Under the pieces are notes generated by a model that was given only the letters and a program-made list of their open reading frames with translations, made no database searches and had not been told where the DNA came from. A program made the position numbers and the translations under genes. Of a DNA stretch of 64,000 nucleotides, positions 8,067-17,089 are shown in pieces. This DNA is from an uncultured Bacteroidales bacterium (GTDB taxonomy: Bacteria; Bacteroidota; Bacteroidia; Bacteroidales; Paludibacteraceae), in assembly GCA_902799875.1 (NCBI GenBank), contig CADCCH010000005.1, positions 1 to 64,000 on the forward strand, written 5' to 3'. Every line of letters starts with the position of its first letter. Within the stretch, counting starts at the first letter, position 1.

Positions 8067-8312
8067 TCAGGGTACAGGGTCGTATCCGGAACCGCCCCAA
8101 GGATGACAACGCAGAATACGCTTGATGCCGAGCCATCCGCCTTTGAAAATACCGTGTTTGAGAACGGCTTCGACCATGTATTGGCTACAAGTAGGCGTGT
8201 AACGACATGACGGTGGGGTCAGCGGCGAGATGAAGACGCGGTAAAAATAGACGGGCAACAAAAACGCCTTGCGTGCTATTATTTTCCATTTATTTTGTTC
8301 AGCGCCTTGCAT
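8067..8312 (-). CDS. yidD: Membrane protein insertion efficiency factor
   Basis: 81-aa membrane-associated protein that helps YidC-dependent insertion. The family core is complete: [24 protein letters not shown] with its two conserved cysteines, followed by [20 protein letters not shown] and GGSGYDPVP at the C-terminus. It overlaps rnpA by 34 bp, the common rnpA-yidD coupling. The C-terminal stop lies in the degenerate end of a heptamer array. Confidence 0.95.
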   Translation of the reverse strand: MQGAEQNKWKIIARKAFLLPVYFYRVFISPLTPPSCRYTPTCSQYMVEAVLKHGIFKGGWLGIKRILRCHPWGGSGYDPVP

Positions 8313-8623
8313 ACTGCTTTTTCGATTATTGCAAAGGGTTGTTCTTCCTTGTTTATATAATTAAAAGCCAACAGGTAGTGCTGTTCACCCAATAGGTCTT
8401 GGTGTAACCGGTATGCCTCACGCATCAGCCGACGGAGGTGGTTGCGTTTGACTGCCCGTTTGAAGAGCGACTTAGGAGCCCAAACAAGCACTTGTGTATC
8501 CTCTTCGGTCGGTTGAAACGTCACCCGTAACGGCCACGATGTAAAACGTTTTCCCTCTTTGTACAAAGCGGCAATGCGCTCTTGTCCGCAGAGTTTGTTA
8601 TGTTTGGGAAACGTATTAGGCAT
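8279..8623 (-). CDS. rnpA: Ribonuclease P protein component
   Basis: Protein cofactor of RNase P for 5' maturation of tRNAs, about 114 aa from the ATG at 8623. The signature block [19 protein letters not shown] is the RNR motif that binds the RNA. The start at 8623 ([13 protein letters not shown]) fits the family N-terminus; a longer in-frame start at 8665 would add an unconserved segment inside hemD. It overlaps hemD by 8 bp upstream and yidD by 34 bp downstream. rnpB is not in this window. Confidence 0.93.
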   Translation of the reverse strand: MPNTFPKHNKLCGQERIAALYKEGKRFTSWPLRVTFQPTEEDTQVLVWAPKSLFKRAVKRNHLRRLMREAYRLHQDLLGEQHYLLAFNYINKEEQPFAIIEKAVCKALNKINGK

Positions 8624-9362
8624 TATTCTCCAGATAGTCGGCAATCGCCATCGGCAGCGAAGCAAACGCCTTGCCTTGTCCTGCCTCGATATCTACGCGG
8701 TAACCTGCCTCTTCGAGTGCACGTATCGTACCCTCACCAAAAGCGGCGATAAGGGTATTGCCCTGTTTCCAATCGGGGAAATTCTCGCGCAGAGAGGTTA
8801 CGCCCGCCGGCGTAAAGAGCGCAATGAGATCGTAGTCAAATGCCTTCTCTTTCGGCCAAGGAGAGGTCACTGTGCGGTACATAACTGCCGGAGTCACCTC
8901 TACACCGTTTTGTGCGAACATATTGATCTGATCGTCGTTGTGGATATCCGAGAGGACCATCAGGTATTTCTCATTCGGCCGACGATGCATGGCCGGAAGA
9001 AGATCCGCAAAATTATTACCCGACTCCGGGAAGAAGACCTTACGTTTGCGATAGTTGATAAATTTCTGCAAGTACAGTCCCACTTGCTCGGAATTGCAGT
9101 AGTAATGCATCGAGTCCGGTACGTTCAGCCGCATCTCCTCACACAAACGGAAATAATGCTCAGCGCCCAAACGGGAGTTGAGAATCACCGCCGTATAGTC
9201 CAAGGGATTGATGTGTTGCTGACGAAACTCCCGGGCTTCCAGTCCTTCGATATGAATGAACTGGTAGAAATCACACTGCACACCGAACTGCTCCTCCAAA
9301 CGGGTGTAGGGGTTATGCTCGGTGTTCGGGCGGGGTTGTGAAAAAAGAATTCTTTGTATCAT
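8616..9362 (-). CDS. hemD: Uroporphyrinogen-III synthase
   Basis: Converts hydroxymethylbilane to uroporphyrinogen III in tetrapyrrole synthesis. The sequence is typically weakly conserved. What can be seen is a two-lobed HemD-like protein of about 248 aa starting MIQRILFSQPRP, with ILNSRLGAEHYFRLCEE in the first lobe and DLIALFTPAGVTSLRENFP followed by IAAFGEGTIRALEEAGY in the second. The next genes (rnpA, yidD) match the usual Bacteroidota order. The start at 9362 is taken because it overlaps the DUF4271 stop by 4 bp; longer in-frame starts reach into that gene. Confidence 0.88.
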   Translation of the reverse strand: MIQRILFSQPRPNTEHNPYTRLEEQFGVQCDFYQFIHIEGLEAREFRQQHINPLDYTAVILNSRLGAEHYFRLCEEMRLNVPDSMHYYCNSEQVGLYLQKFINYRKRKVFFPESGNNFADLLPAMHRRPNEKYLMVLSDIHNDDQINMFAQNGVEVTPAVMYRTVTSPWPKEKAFDYDLIALFTPAGVTSLRENFPDWKQGNTLIAAFGEGTIRALEEAGYRVDIEAGQGKAFASLPMAIADYLENNA

Positions 9363-10012
9363 AGGATAGTTATCGTTTTTGCAGATAAATAAATGAGGGC
9401 AGCAATCGGAAAGATCTCCAATGTAGCCATGTAAATAATGAGATAGAGTAGACTTGAAAGGGACATAACGAATGTTCGCGCTGCCCGAAAGAGCCATATA
9501 CACAGGAAGAGTACGGCTATGGTACCTACAGCCCACCAAGCTATTCGTTGATCCGGCACACGCAAGATCACTAAAAGCACCGGATAGAGGATGGCAGCAC
9601 TCAGCGTGGCGATGTTTCCATACTGCTCGTACGGATTGCCGAAGCGACGAGTGAGTGAGAAGGTATAATCCAACAGCACGTTACACAACATCTTCACCAA
9701 CAGCACCGCTACGATGATACCGCATATCGCTCCAAATGCCGTAAACGATGCCCGATCGGCAGGGAAGAGACATACGCAGAGCGACATCGCTACCGTTCCG
9801 AGACGGAAGAGTGTGACAAAGAGTTGGCCAATAAAATTCGTGGGCGCCTCTTTGTAGGTCCTATCCGTGCGGGCTAACAATGCCGCGGGTGTCTGCGTGA
9901 TCACACCGGGCTGCATGACCTCTGCCAGCACCGCACAAAGGAGCAGTACCAACATCGTCCAGCCACACCAAGGTGCGCTCATTGCGGATTGTATGTGTGC
10001 TATTGCGCCCAT
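9359..10012 (-). CDS. DUF4271-type integral membrane protein
   Basis: 217 aa with about six hydrophobic segments (near residues 17-30, 65-85, 90-112, 133-150, 157-175 and 185-210). The segment with RFGNPYEQYGN before a membrane helix and the position ahead of hemD match the DUF4271 family of Bacteroidota, whose function is not known. It overlaps the U32 gene by 13 bp and hemD by 4 bp, so translation is probably coupled along this run. Confidence 0.8.
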   Translation of the reverse strand: MGAIAHIQSAMSAPWCGWTMLVLLLCAVLAEVMQPGVITQTPAALLARTDRTYKEAPTNFIGQLFVTLFRLGTVAMSLCVCLFPADRASFTAFGAICGIIVAVLLVKMLCNVLLDYTFSLTRRFGNPYEQYGNIATLSAAILYPVLLVILRVPDQRIAWWAVGTIAVLFLCIWLFRAARTFVMSLSSLLYLIIYMATLEIFPIAALIYLSAKTITIL

Positions 10013-11262
10013 ATATAGAGTTTGTCACCGCGACGGATAAGGGTATCCGTCTTGAGTGAGAAGAATTGTCCTTGTTTTACTTGTTTGGTCGGCTTTCCGT
10101 TCGTATCCCGCAAATCGAGTGCCTTGCATTCGTACACTCCGGTAGTCTCACCGGTTATGAGCAGATCCTGCCCTTCTTCAATAGCGTCTACGGCTTCGAC
10201 GATGAACTCCGCTACGCTGAGATTCTTGAAGAAATTGGTACACTTGGCGGCATATATCTTCTTGCGCGTGGCTTTGTTGCCATAGGAACGGGTCCATTCC
10301 CCGAGTTTCTGTCCCTGGTAGTAACCATCCCAGAAACCGCGGTTGAAGACACGACTAAGTCTTTCGTTCCAATCGGCGATCTTGGGCTCAATGATCTCGT
10401 CGTTGCTATATTCCCCTCTTTGCCAAGCCTCGACTGCTTCTTTATAGCATTTGACAACGGTGGATACATATTCCGCCCCGCGTGCACGGCCTTCGATCTT
10501 GAGTACCCGCACACCGGCATCGAGCATTTTGTTGAGGAAATGAATGGTCTTGAGGTCCTTGGGCGACATGATATACTGATTATCGATGTCGAGTTCCAGA
10601 TCCGAGGATTTGTCCTTGACCGTATAACCACGACGGCAAACCTGTACGCACGCCCCGCGGTTAGCAGACAAGCCATAGTTATTGAGGCTGAGGTAACACT
10701 TACCGCTTACGGCCATACACAGTGCACCGTGACAGAACATCTCGATACGGATAGGCTGTCCGCTACGTCCACAGATATGCTGTTCTTGGATATCGTGATA
10801 GATAGAAACGACTTGCTCCATGTTCAGTTCGCGCGCCAAAACAACCACATCGGCGAATTGGGCATAGAACTTCAGTGCTTCGGTGTTCGCAATATTGAGT
10901 TGGGTGGACAGATGCACCTCCTGACCAATCGAATTGGCATACTGCATGACAGCGATGTCACTGGCGATGACGGCATCAACGCCCACCGCGTGGGCTTTGT
11001 CCACAATCTGATGCATCAACGGCAGGTCGTCCGGATACATGACGGTGTTAACGGTCAGATAGGTCTTCACGCCTGCTTCCCGGCAAGTCGCCACAATGGT
11101 CGCCATATCGTCCGTCGTAAAATTGACCGAACTCCGGGCACGCATATTCAGGTGCTCGATACCGAAATAGACGCTGGTAGCCCCGGCTTGAATAGCCGCA
11201 GCCAAACTCTCCCAGCATCCTACGGGTGCCATTATTTCTATGGAGTTATCAGTAGTCAGCAT
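10000..11262 (-). CDS. Peptidase U32 family protein, TrhP/YegQ-like
   Basis: 420 aa. Despite the name, characterised members (TrhP) act in prephenate-dependent 5-hydroxylation of tRNA wobble uridine rather than as proteases. Motifs seen: [60 protein letters not shown], and [11 protein letters not shown], giving the cysteine set expected for an iron-sulphur site; [13 protein letters not shown] near residue 265. The first residues (MLTTDNS) are encoded by a heptamer array shared with the stop of asd, which overlaps by 7 bp. Confidence 0.9.
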   Translation of the reverse strand: MLTTDNSIEIMAPVGCWESLAAAIQAGATSVYFGIEHLNMRARSSVNFTTDDMATIVATCREAGVKTYLTVNTVMYPDDLPLMHQIVDKAHAVGVDAVIASDIAVMQYANSIGQEVHLSTQLNIANTEALKFYAQFADVVVLARELNMEQVVSIYHDIQEQHICGRSGQPIRIEMFCHGALCMAVSGKCYLSLNNYGLSANRGACVQVCRRGYTVKDKSSDLELDIDNQYIMSPKDLKTIHFLNKMLDAGVRVLKIEGRARGAEYVSTVVKCYKEAVEAWQRGEYSNDEIIEPKIADWNERLSRVFNRGFWDGYYQGQKLGEWTRSYGNKATRKKIYAAKCTNFFKNLSVAEFIVEAVDAIEEGQDLLITGETTGVYECKALDLRDTNGKPTKQVKQGQFFSLKTDTLIRRGDKLYIWAQ

Positions 11263-11271
11263 TCAGTATTC
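11244..11271 (-). repeat. Heptamer array, unit AGTATTC, asd/U32 junction
   Basis: Phased units AGTTATC, AGTAGTC, AGCATTC, AGTATTC. On the coding strand the units read GAATACT, and the tandem contains TGA at each unit boundary. The asd stop and the U32 start both lie inside. The same unit occurs at 27928-27955. Confidence 0.85.
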
Positions 11272-12260
11272 AGCAGGTACTCTGCTATTTGTACGGCATT
11301 GAGTGCCGCGCCCTTACGAATCTGGTCACTTACACACCAGAAACTAAGGCCGTTTTCATCGGTCAGATCTTTGCGGATACGCCCTACAAAGACCTCATCT
11401 TTACCGCTCAAGAAAAGCGGCATCGGGTATATCTTATTCTGAGGATCGTCCATCAGAATGCAGCCTTTGGCGTTTGCAAAAGCCTCTTGGGCCTCCGCCA
11501 CGCTGATGGGTCGTTCGGTTTCCACCCAGACACTCTCACTATGCGCTCTGAGCGAAGGAACACGCACACAAGTGGCACTGACCTTGACATCCGAATGCAT
11601 GATCTTACGCGTTTCGTTGAACATCTTCATCTCCTCTTTCGTATAACCGTTGTCCGTAAAGACATCGATATGCGGGATGAGGTTATATGCCAACTGGTAC
11701 GCAAACTTATTCACCGTCACTTCTTCGCCGTTCAGCACTTGACGGTATTGGTTCTCCAGCTCTTTCATCGCCTGTGCCCCTGCTCCGGAAGCAGCCTGAT
11801 AGGTCGACACATGCACACGACGGATATGACTCAACTGCTCAATAGCTTGCAAAGCCACCACCATCTGAATCGTCGTACAGTTAGGGTTCGCGATAATGTT
11901 ACGCGGACGATCAAGTGCATCTTCCGCATTCACCTCCGGTACCACCAAGGGGACATCCTCATCCATGCGGAATGCCGAAGAATTATCTATCATGATTGCC
12001 CCATAACGGGTTATGTCCTCTGCGTACGCACGTGACACGCTCGCGCCCGCGGACACAAAAGCAATATTGACGCCCTTAAAAGCGTCGTTATGTTGTAACA
12101 ATTGTACTTCGTACTTTTTGCCACGGAAAAGGTATGTAGTGCCGGCACTTCGCTCGGAACCGAACAGTCTTAGTTCGGAGAGCGGGAATTGCCGCTGTTC
12201 AAGAACAGCCAACAATTCCTGTCCGACGGCGCCCGAGGCGCCTACAATAGCAATTACCAT
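11256..12260 (-). CDS. asd: Aspartate-semialdehyde dehydrogenase
   Basis: Reduces aspartyl phosphate to the semialdehyde for lysine/diaminopimelate, threonine and methionine synthesis. At 334 aa it is normal. It has the NADP loop [12 protein letters not shown] (residues 6-17), the catalytic cysteine in [11 protein letters not shown] (about Cys129), [13 protein letters not shown], and the substrate/catalytic histidine region [15 protein letters not shown]. The start overlaps the winged-helix stop by one base. The last codons (NTEC) and stop are encoded by a heptamer array, so the extreme C-terminus is repeat-derived. Confidence 0.96.
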   Translation of the reverse strand: MVIAIVGASGAVGQELLAVLEQRQFPLSELRLFGSERSAGTTYLFRGKKYEVQLLQHNDAFKGVNIAFVSAGASVSRAYAEDITRYGAIMIDNSSAFRMDEDVPLVVPEVNAEDALDRPRNIIANPNCTTIQMVVALQAIEQLSHIRRVHVSTYQAASGAGAQAMKELENQYRQVLNGEEVTVNKFAYQLAYNLIPHIDVFTDNGYTKEEMKMFNETRKIMHSDVKVSATCVRVPSLRAHSESVWVETERPISVAEAQEAFANAKGCILMDDPQNKIYPMPLFLSGKDEVFVGRIRKDLTDENGLSFWCVSDQIRKGAALNAVQIAEYLLNTEC

Positions 12261-12454
12261 TATGCCAAAGCGATGATAGTGTCAGCCTCAGCCTCGGTGA
12301 AGGAGATTTTACCCTCGCGAGCCAGCCAACCAAGAGCCAAATACAGCTCCTCGTTCTTCAGCTTAGTTGCTTTCTTCAGTGCCTTCAAACCTTGAGCACC
12401 GTTCTGCAAAGCACCCCAAATAGCGCCTGCATTTTCACCAATTTTTGCAATCAT
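12260..12454 (-). CDS. Small winged helix-turn-helix protein
   Basis: 64 aa, all alpha/beta with the pattern [42 protein letters not shown], typical of the short winged-helix proteins (DUF2582-like) common in Bacteroidota. Function and DNA target are unknown. It sits between fabF and asd with 47 bp upstream and a one-base overlap downstream. I see no good promoter in the 47 bp, so it probably shares the fabF transcript. Confidence 0.8.
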   Translation of the reverse strand: MIAKIGENAGAIWGALQNGAQGLKALKKATKLKNEELYLALGWLAREGKISFTEAEADTIIALA

Positions 12455-12501
12455 AATACCTTAAATACTTTTATAATTGACTAATATGAGCGAGTTTTGG
12501 G

Positions 12502-13761
12502 TCACTCTTCCCATTTCTTAAAGATCAGACATGCGTTGTGTCCGCCAAAACCGAACGTATTACTCAACGCATAGTGAATATCGCGTTTCTGCGCCTTGTC
12601 AAAGGTAAAGTTGATTCGATAATCTATCTCCTCGTCCTTATCCTCCGGATCGTGGTTGATAGTCGGCGGAATAATACCTTCCTTGAGCGCCATGATACAA
12701 GCGAGCGCCTCTACTGCACCCGTCGCACCGATCAGATGACCGGTCATCGACTTGGTGGAATCGAGGTTCATCTCATACACATGCTCACCGAATACACGTT
12801 GGATAGCCTTGACCTCCGTCACGTCACCGAGCGGTGTAGAAGTACCGTGCGTATTGATAAAATCAATCTGCTCCGGTTGCAAGTTAGCATCCTTAAGTGC
12901 CTGACGCATAACGCGTTCTGCCCCTCTACCTTCCGGATCGGGTGCAGTCATGTGGTATGCATCCGATGTCATACCGACACCTACTATCTCCGCATAGATC
13001 TTTGCGCCACGGGCTATGGCATGCTCATATTCCTCCATAATCAGACAAGCAGCGCCTTCACCTAATACGAAACCGTCACGACTCTTAGAGAACGGACGAC
13101 TCGCGGTCTCCGGATGCTCGTTATTGGTGGACAATGCATGCAGCGAGTTAAAACCACCGATACCCGTATAGGTCACATCGGCATCTGCGCCTCCGGTTAG
13201 CAGCACTTCTGCATGTCCCAAACGAATCTGGTCAAAAGCCGAACATACGGCGTGGGAAGAGGAAGAGCATGCGGTACTAACCGAATAACTCGGACCACCG
13301 AGACCGAAACGGATAGAGATCTGCCCCGCAGCGATAGAGGGGATGGCCTTCGGAATCATGAAAGGATTAAAACGGGGAACGCCGTCGCCTTTTGCGAAAT
13401 CAATAATCTCCGACTCGGTACTCTGCAAGCCTCCCATACCGGAGCCCCAAATGACTCCGACACGACTACGATCTTCTTTCTCCAAATCGAGACCGCTATC
13501 TTTGAGTGCCTCATCTGCCACCCATACCGAGAACAGGGAGTAACGATCCATTTTTCGTGCCTCCTTACGGTCAATCAACGGAGAGGGATCGAAATTTTTT
13601 ACTTCTCCCGCAAATTGGGTCTTGAAATTCGTGGCATCAAAAGCGGTGATCGGTGCAATTCCGCTCACACCGTTAATCAAAGCCTGCCATGTTTCCGCCG
13701 CAGAATTGCCTACAGGCGTAAGCGCGCCCAAACCTGTTATAACTACTCGTTTTAGTTGCAT
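12502..13761 (-). CDS. fabF: Beta-ketoacyl-ACP synthase II
   Basis: Elongating condensing enzyme of type II fatty-acid synthesis. The 419-aa protein starting MQLKRVVITG has the Cys-His-His triad: TACSSSSHA (Cys about 165), NTHGTSTPLGD and KSMTGHLIGATGA, plus the C-terminal NTFGFGGHNACLIF. The start at 13761 is preferred because MQLKRVVITGLG is the family N-terminus; a 5-residue longer start is possible. It lies 78 bp behind acpP, with a hairpin between them (13791-13817) that may lower fabF transcription relative to acpP. Confidence 0.97.
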   Translation of the reverse strand: MQLKRVVITGLGALTPVGNSAAETWQALINGVSGIAPITAFDATNFKTQFAGEVKNFDPSPLIDRKEARKMDRYSLFSVWVADEALKDSGLDLEKEDRSRVGVIWGSGMGGLQSTESEIIDFAKGDGVPRFNPFMIPKAIPSIAAGQISIRFGLGGPSYSVSTACSSSSHAVCSAFDQIRLGHAEVLLTGGADADVTYTGIGGFNSLHALSTNNEHPETASRPFSKSRDGFVLGEGAACLIMEEYEHAIARGAKIYAEIVGVGMTSDAYHMTAPDPEGRGAERVMRQALKDANLQPEQIDFINTHGTSTPLGDVTEVKAIQRVFGEHVYEMNLDSTKSMTGHLIGATGAVEALACIMALKEGIIPPTINHDPEDKDEEIDYRINFTFDKAQKRDIHYALSNTFGFGGHNACLIFKKWEE

Positions 13762-13790
13762 AAGATTTTCGTACAAATATAAAAAGCATA

Positions 13791-13817
13791 CGAGTTTACA
13801 GTTTTCCCGTAAACTCG
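13791..13817 (-). terminator. Hairpin between acpP and fabF, possible partial terminator
   Basis: Perfect 9-bp stem CGAGTTTAC/GTAAACTCG (13791-13799 with 13809-13817) and a 9-nt loop. On the minus strand it is followed by TATGCTTTTTATATTTG. It would let acpP be made in excess of fabF, as suits the carrier protein (inference). Confidence 0.5.
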
Positions 13818-13839
13818 CAAACTCCAGTAAAAAAGAAAA

Positions 13840-14079
13840 TTACTTACCAGCTTTCTTCTCTACATAAGCGATCGCGTCGCCTACAGTAGCAATCTTCTGA
13901 GTATCCTCGTCCGGAATTTCTACGTTGAATTCCTTCTCAAACTCCATTATCATCTCAACGGTATCCAGAGAATCTGCACCCAGATCTGTTTGGAAGTTAG
14001 CCTCGTTCGTGATTTGAGACTCCTCTACACCCAATTTATCAGCAATGATTGCTTTTACTTTTGCTTCAATTTCTGCCAT
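13840..14079 (-). CDS. acpP: Acyl carrier protein
   Basis: 79-aa acidic carrier for fatty-acid synthesis. The phosphopantetheine site [18 protein letters not shown] has the modifiable serine at residue 38, and the acidic helix II follows. It is directly upstream of fabF, the common pairing. A promoter lies at 14165-14196, giving a leader of roughly 80 nt. Confidence 0.98.
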   Translation of the reverse strand: MAEIEAKVKAIIADKLGVEESQITNEANFQTDLGADSLDTVEMIMEFEKEFNVEIPDEDTQKIATVGDAIAYVEKKAGK

Positions 14080-14164
14080 GATACTAAAAATTTTAGCGTT
14101 ATTATTTATGTGTTTTTATTAATTTTCGTAACCAATTATTTCCGCTCGTTTCGGAAATTCGGCA

Positions 14165-14196
14165 CAAAATTACTACATTTTTTTGAATTGACCAAA
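14165..14196 (-). promoter_or_regulatory. Promoter of acpP-fabF
   Basis: Minus strand: TTTG (14193-14196, context TTTGGTCA), 20 bp, TAATTTTG (14165-14172). It starts about 10 bp beyond the metallophosphatase stop. Confidence 0.72.
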
Positions 14197-14206
14197 TTTT
14201 TTTGTT

Positions 14207-15034
14207 TTATTTTTCGATTTTGTCACCTAAATGTAGCATTATTTTACCTAAAAAGACTCCACTCTTGCCCATTTGCGCCACCGGGATGCTATCGCCGTCC
14301 AAATTCGGCACACGTAAATTATCATATAATTTATGGGTATGACCACCGATGATCACATCGATGCCGCGGGTGTGTTGCGCCAGTTGTACATCGCATACAT
14401 CTTCCGGTGCTTTGCCGTACGTTCCCATGTGACTTAGACACACTACAATGTCGCATTTTTGAGCACGAAGTGTATCCGCCATCGCCTGCGCCACCGGATA
14501 AGGATCCAGATAAACTGCCGGTGCAAAATTCTTATCCGAGATGATGCCCTTCGGATCGCACCCGAGTCCAAAGATACCGATTTTCAAGTTCCCTTTTCGT
14601 ACGATGGTATACGGTTGAACGACACCTTCCATTACCGTACCTGTAAAATCGTAGTTCGCACATACAATCGGAAACTTAGCCGTGGAACGAATCACAGCCT
14701 CCAGTGTATCCAAGCCGTTGTCAAACTCATGGTTTCCCAGCGTACCGGCATCATAGCCCATTCGATTCATCGCTGCCAACTCGACACGACCGTGGTAAAA
14801 ATTGAAATACGGTGTGCCTTGACTAAAATCACCGGCATCCAACAGCAACAGGTTCTTATCCGCCTTGCGTTCCTCGCGAATCAAGCCCATACGACGGGCA
14901 TATCCTCCCTGGCCGTTGGCTTTGGGTTCAACCTGCGAATGGGTATCATTCGTATGCAAAATCGTCAGATGATCCTGCGGAGTGCAAGCAAGCATCAATG
15001 CTGCATATAGGCAGCAAACAATAGCGTTTCTCAT
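14207..15034 (-). CDS. Metallophosphatase lipoprotein, N-terminal half of a 5'-nucleotidase
   Basis: 275 aa with signal peptide and lipobox (LMLAC). The calcineurin-like metal site is intact: ILHTNDTHSQ (Asp/His), LLDAGDFSQGTPY, GTLGNHEFDNG (the NHE motif), VVCLSHMG and VIIGGHTHKL. The UshA substrate-binding C-terminal domain is missing; a stand-alone copy of that domain is at 4510-5298. Known Bacteroidota often carry the two halves as adjacent genes, so here the pair appears separated. It follows mutL by 3 bp and is the last gene of the TPR-lipoprotein operon. Confidence 0.9.
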   Translation of the reverse strand: MRNAIVCCLYAALMLACTPQDHLTILHTNDTHSQVEPKANGQGGYARRMGLIREERKADKNLLLLDAGDFSQGTPYFNFYHGRVELAAMNRMGYDAGTLGNHEFDNGLDTLEAVIRSTAKFPIVCANYDFTGTVMEGVVQPYTIVRKGNLKIGIFGLGCDPKGIISDKNFAPAVYLDPYPVAQAMADTLRAQKCDIVVCLSHMGTYGKAPEDVCDVQLAQHTRGIDVIIGGHTHKLYDNLRVPNLDGDSIPVAQMGKSGVFLGKIMLHLGDKIEK

Positions 15035-15037
15035 AAC

Positions 15038-16828
15038 TTAGAATCGTTTGTTTATCTCTTCGTCCGTCATTAACGAAACAATGATCTTTCCGTCACTCAT
15101 ACGGCGGTACTGCGGCAGAGCGAATAGTTTTTCCACAATCTCTCGCATCTCCGTTTCGCTCAATAATTTTCCGTACGGTATCGCTGCATTCTGAGCTAAG
15201 GTCAACGCAATCTGCTCTCTCCATTCGGCCTGCGTGTCTGCACCGCGCTCACGCACTTGTGTCAGGATATGCTGCAGTGTCGGAACGGGGGATTGTTGTG
15301 CCAACTGTGCCGGAACACCTTGTATCGAATAACTATCCGGACTCAACTGTTCCAAATCAAAACCTATCGCCCGCAAATCCGGTAATAACTGTTTCATAAG
15401 GACCATCTCATCTTGCGGTAAGGAGATCACTTCCGGGAAGAGTAACTGTTGCATTGCCCCCTGCGAACTGCCTAACTGCTCCAGGAACTGTGCATACAGT
15501 ACTGCTGTATGGGCACGATGCTGATTGATGAGCATCAAGCCCTCTTCACTCGGCATAAGGATATACTTACCTCTATACTGCCAAAGAGAAATATGTTCCA
15601 CATCGGGTAACTCGACTTGCGGTGTTTGCACGATCTCGGGCGCAGGGCGCTGCGCAAAGCTTTCGTACAGACTCTCCCAATTTTTCGGTGCCCGATCCGG
15701 ATAAATCGCCCCGCGGGTATGGAAGGGGTTATAACTCGTATCCACCGTCATTTGCGGACGACTCACCGGCGCATCCGTCTGGAGGGGAATATCGATACTG
15801 GGTGTGTTATCAAAATCGATGGTTGGTGCCAGGCTGAATTTGCCTAAAGCTTCTCGTACAGATGCCATCAGGATTTGGAAGATGGTCTGTTCGTCAGCAA
15901 ACTTGATCTCCGTCTTCGTCGGGTGAATATTGACATCGATTGATTCCGGCTCAATATCAAAATAAACAAAGAACGAAGGCTGATAGTCGGCAGGCAACAT
16001 GCCCGAATAAGCCGTTTGAACAGCTTTCAGGAAATACGGATGACGCATATAACGACCGTTGACAAAGAAATACTGCTCCGCCTTGCGGGTTGCATTCTCC
16101 GGTTTGACTACAAAACCATGAATGCTCACCAATTCCGTCTCGGTCTTAATCTCCACAAAAGCAGAGGTATACACATTCTTCTTCGGGTTGCCAAACACCG
16201 CTTCGATGCGTTGTTTCTCTGTACCTGCCGGAAGTTCCAGAATGATCTCGTCATTGTGTACAAAGGTAAAAGCCACCTTGGAATACACCAACACGATGTG
16301 ATAGAACTCCGTTAACAAGTTTCGCAACTCGGTCTGGTCGGTTTTGAGGAATTTTCTCCGCACCGGTACATTGAAGAACAAGTTGCTGACTTTGATGTTC
16401 GTACCCACGGGACACGCGCAAGGTTCTTGCCGAACCACATCCGAACCGTGTATCTCAATGAGCGTACCGGTCTCATCTTCCTTGCGGCGGGTGGTCATCT
16501 CCACCTGTGCTACAGCACAGATCGAAGCCAAAGCCTCCCCACGAAAACCCATCGTACGGAGCGAGAAGAGATCCTGCGCCTCGCGAATCTTACTCGTCGC
16601 ATGACGTTCAAACGCCAAACGCGCATCCATCTCCGACATACCGATACCGTCATCGATCACCTGCAAGAGCGTACGACCGGCATCTCGAACAATGACCTGC
16701 ACACGGGTAGCACCCGCATCCAAGCTGTTCTCTACGAGCTCTTTCAGACACGACGCAGGACGCTGAATGACCTCACCTGCTGCAATCTGATTGGCTACGC
16801 TGTCCGGTAAAAGATGAATAATATCCAT
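15038..16828 (-). CDS. mutL: DNA mismatch repair protein MutL
   Basis: 596-aa GHKL ATPase linking MutS to downstream repair steps. The N-terminal motifs are intact: IAAGEVIQRPASCLKELVENSLDAGA, DDGIGM, RHATSKI and TMGFRGEALASI. A proline/threonine-rich linker (about 340-410) joins the MutL C-terminal dimerisation domain. In place of the endonuclease motif DQHAx2Ex4E there is NQHRAHTAVLYAQ, lacking the metal-binding glutamates. That probably means a non-canonical or absent nicking site; I believe DQHRAH-type variants are usual in this phylum. It sits 24 bp behind a small membrane protein gene. Confidence 0.96.
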   Translation of the reverse strand: MDIIHLLPDSVANQIAAGEVIQRPASCLKELVENSLDAGATRVQVIVRDAGRTLLQVIDDGIGMSEMDARLAFERHATSKIREAQDLFSLRTMGFRGEALASICAVAQVEMTTRRKEDETGTLIEIHGSDVVRQEPCACPVGTNIKVSNLFFNVPVRRKFLKTDQTELRNLLTEFYHIVLVYSKVAFTFVHNDEIILELPAGTEKQRIEAVFGNPKKNVYTSAFVEIKTETELVSIHGFVVKPENATRKAEQYFFVNGRYMRHPYFLKAVQTAYSGMLPADYQPSFFVYFDIEPESIDVNIHPTKTEIKFADEQTIFQILMASVREALGKFSLAPTIDFDNTPSIDIPLQTDAPVSRPQMTVDTSYNPFHTRGAIYPDRAPKNWESLYESFAQRPAPEIVQTPQVELPDVEHISLWQYRGKYILMPSEEGLMLINQHRAHTAVLYAQFLEQLGSSQGAMQQLLFPEVISLPQDEMVLMKQLLPDLRAIGFDLEQLSPDSYSIQGVPAQLAQQSPVPTLQHILTQVRERGADTQAEWREQIALTLAQNAAIPYGKLLSETEMREIVEKLFALPQYRRMSDGKIIVSLMTDEEINKRF

Positions 16829-16852
16829 ATGCTTTCGCGTATGTATGCGCGA

Positions 16853-17089
16853 TTAATAAAGGAAATAGAAGGCAAACAGGAGCAATCCGAGCAGCACCAA
16901 CCAGAACACCAACTTCGATTGCTTTTTCTTGCGCAACTCCGTCATGTTTTTCTCATGCTCCTCACGGAAGGCCCCGCGACGAAGACGCGCAAGTCTTTTA
17001 TCCTTGCGCGCCTCCTTTTCCTCATCGAAGTAAATGGGGCGATAGTCCCACTCACGGGGTTTATTTACTTTCGGGAATAATACCGACAT
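16853..17089 (-). CDS. Small conserved membrane protein of unknown function
   Basis: 78 aa: a charged, lysine/arginine-rich N-terminal part (YRPIYFDEEKEARKDKRL, then a basic helix) and one C-terminal membrane segment VFWLVLLGLLLFAFYFLY. The orientation suggests a cytoplasmic head anchored at its tail. It shares one base with the stop of the TPR lipoprotein gene and lies 24 bp ahead of mutL. I do not recognise a named family. Confidence 0.75.
   Translation of the reverse strand: MSVLFPKVNKPREWDYRPIYFDEEKEARKDKRLARLRRGAFREEHEKNMTELRKKKQSKLVFWLVLLGLLLFAFYFLY

Noticed and set aside
10066..11442. 458-codon open frame on the plus strand opposite the U32 and asd genes
   Set aside because: It runs across two well-supported genes in antisense and shows no domain, promoter or start context.
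15038..16828. MutL lacking the DQHAx2Ex4E endonuclease motif as a damaged gene
   Set aside because: All N-terminal ATPase motifs are intact, length is normal, and I believe QHRAH-type sequences are usual in Bacteroidota MutL.
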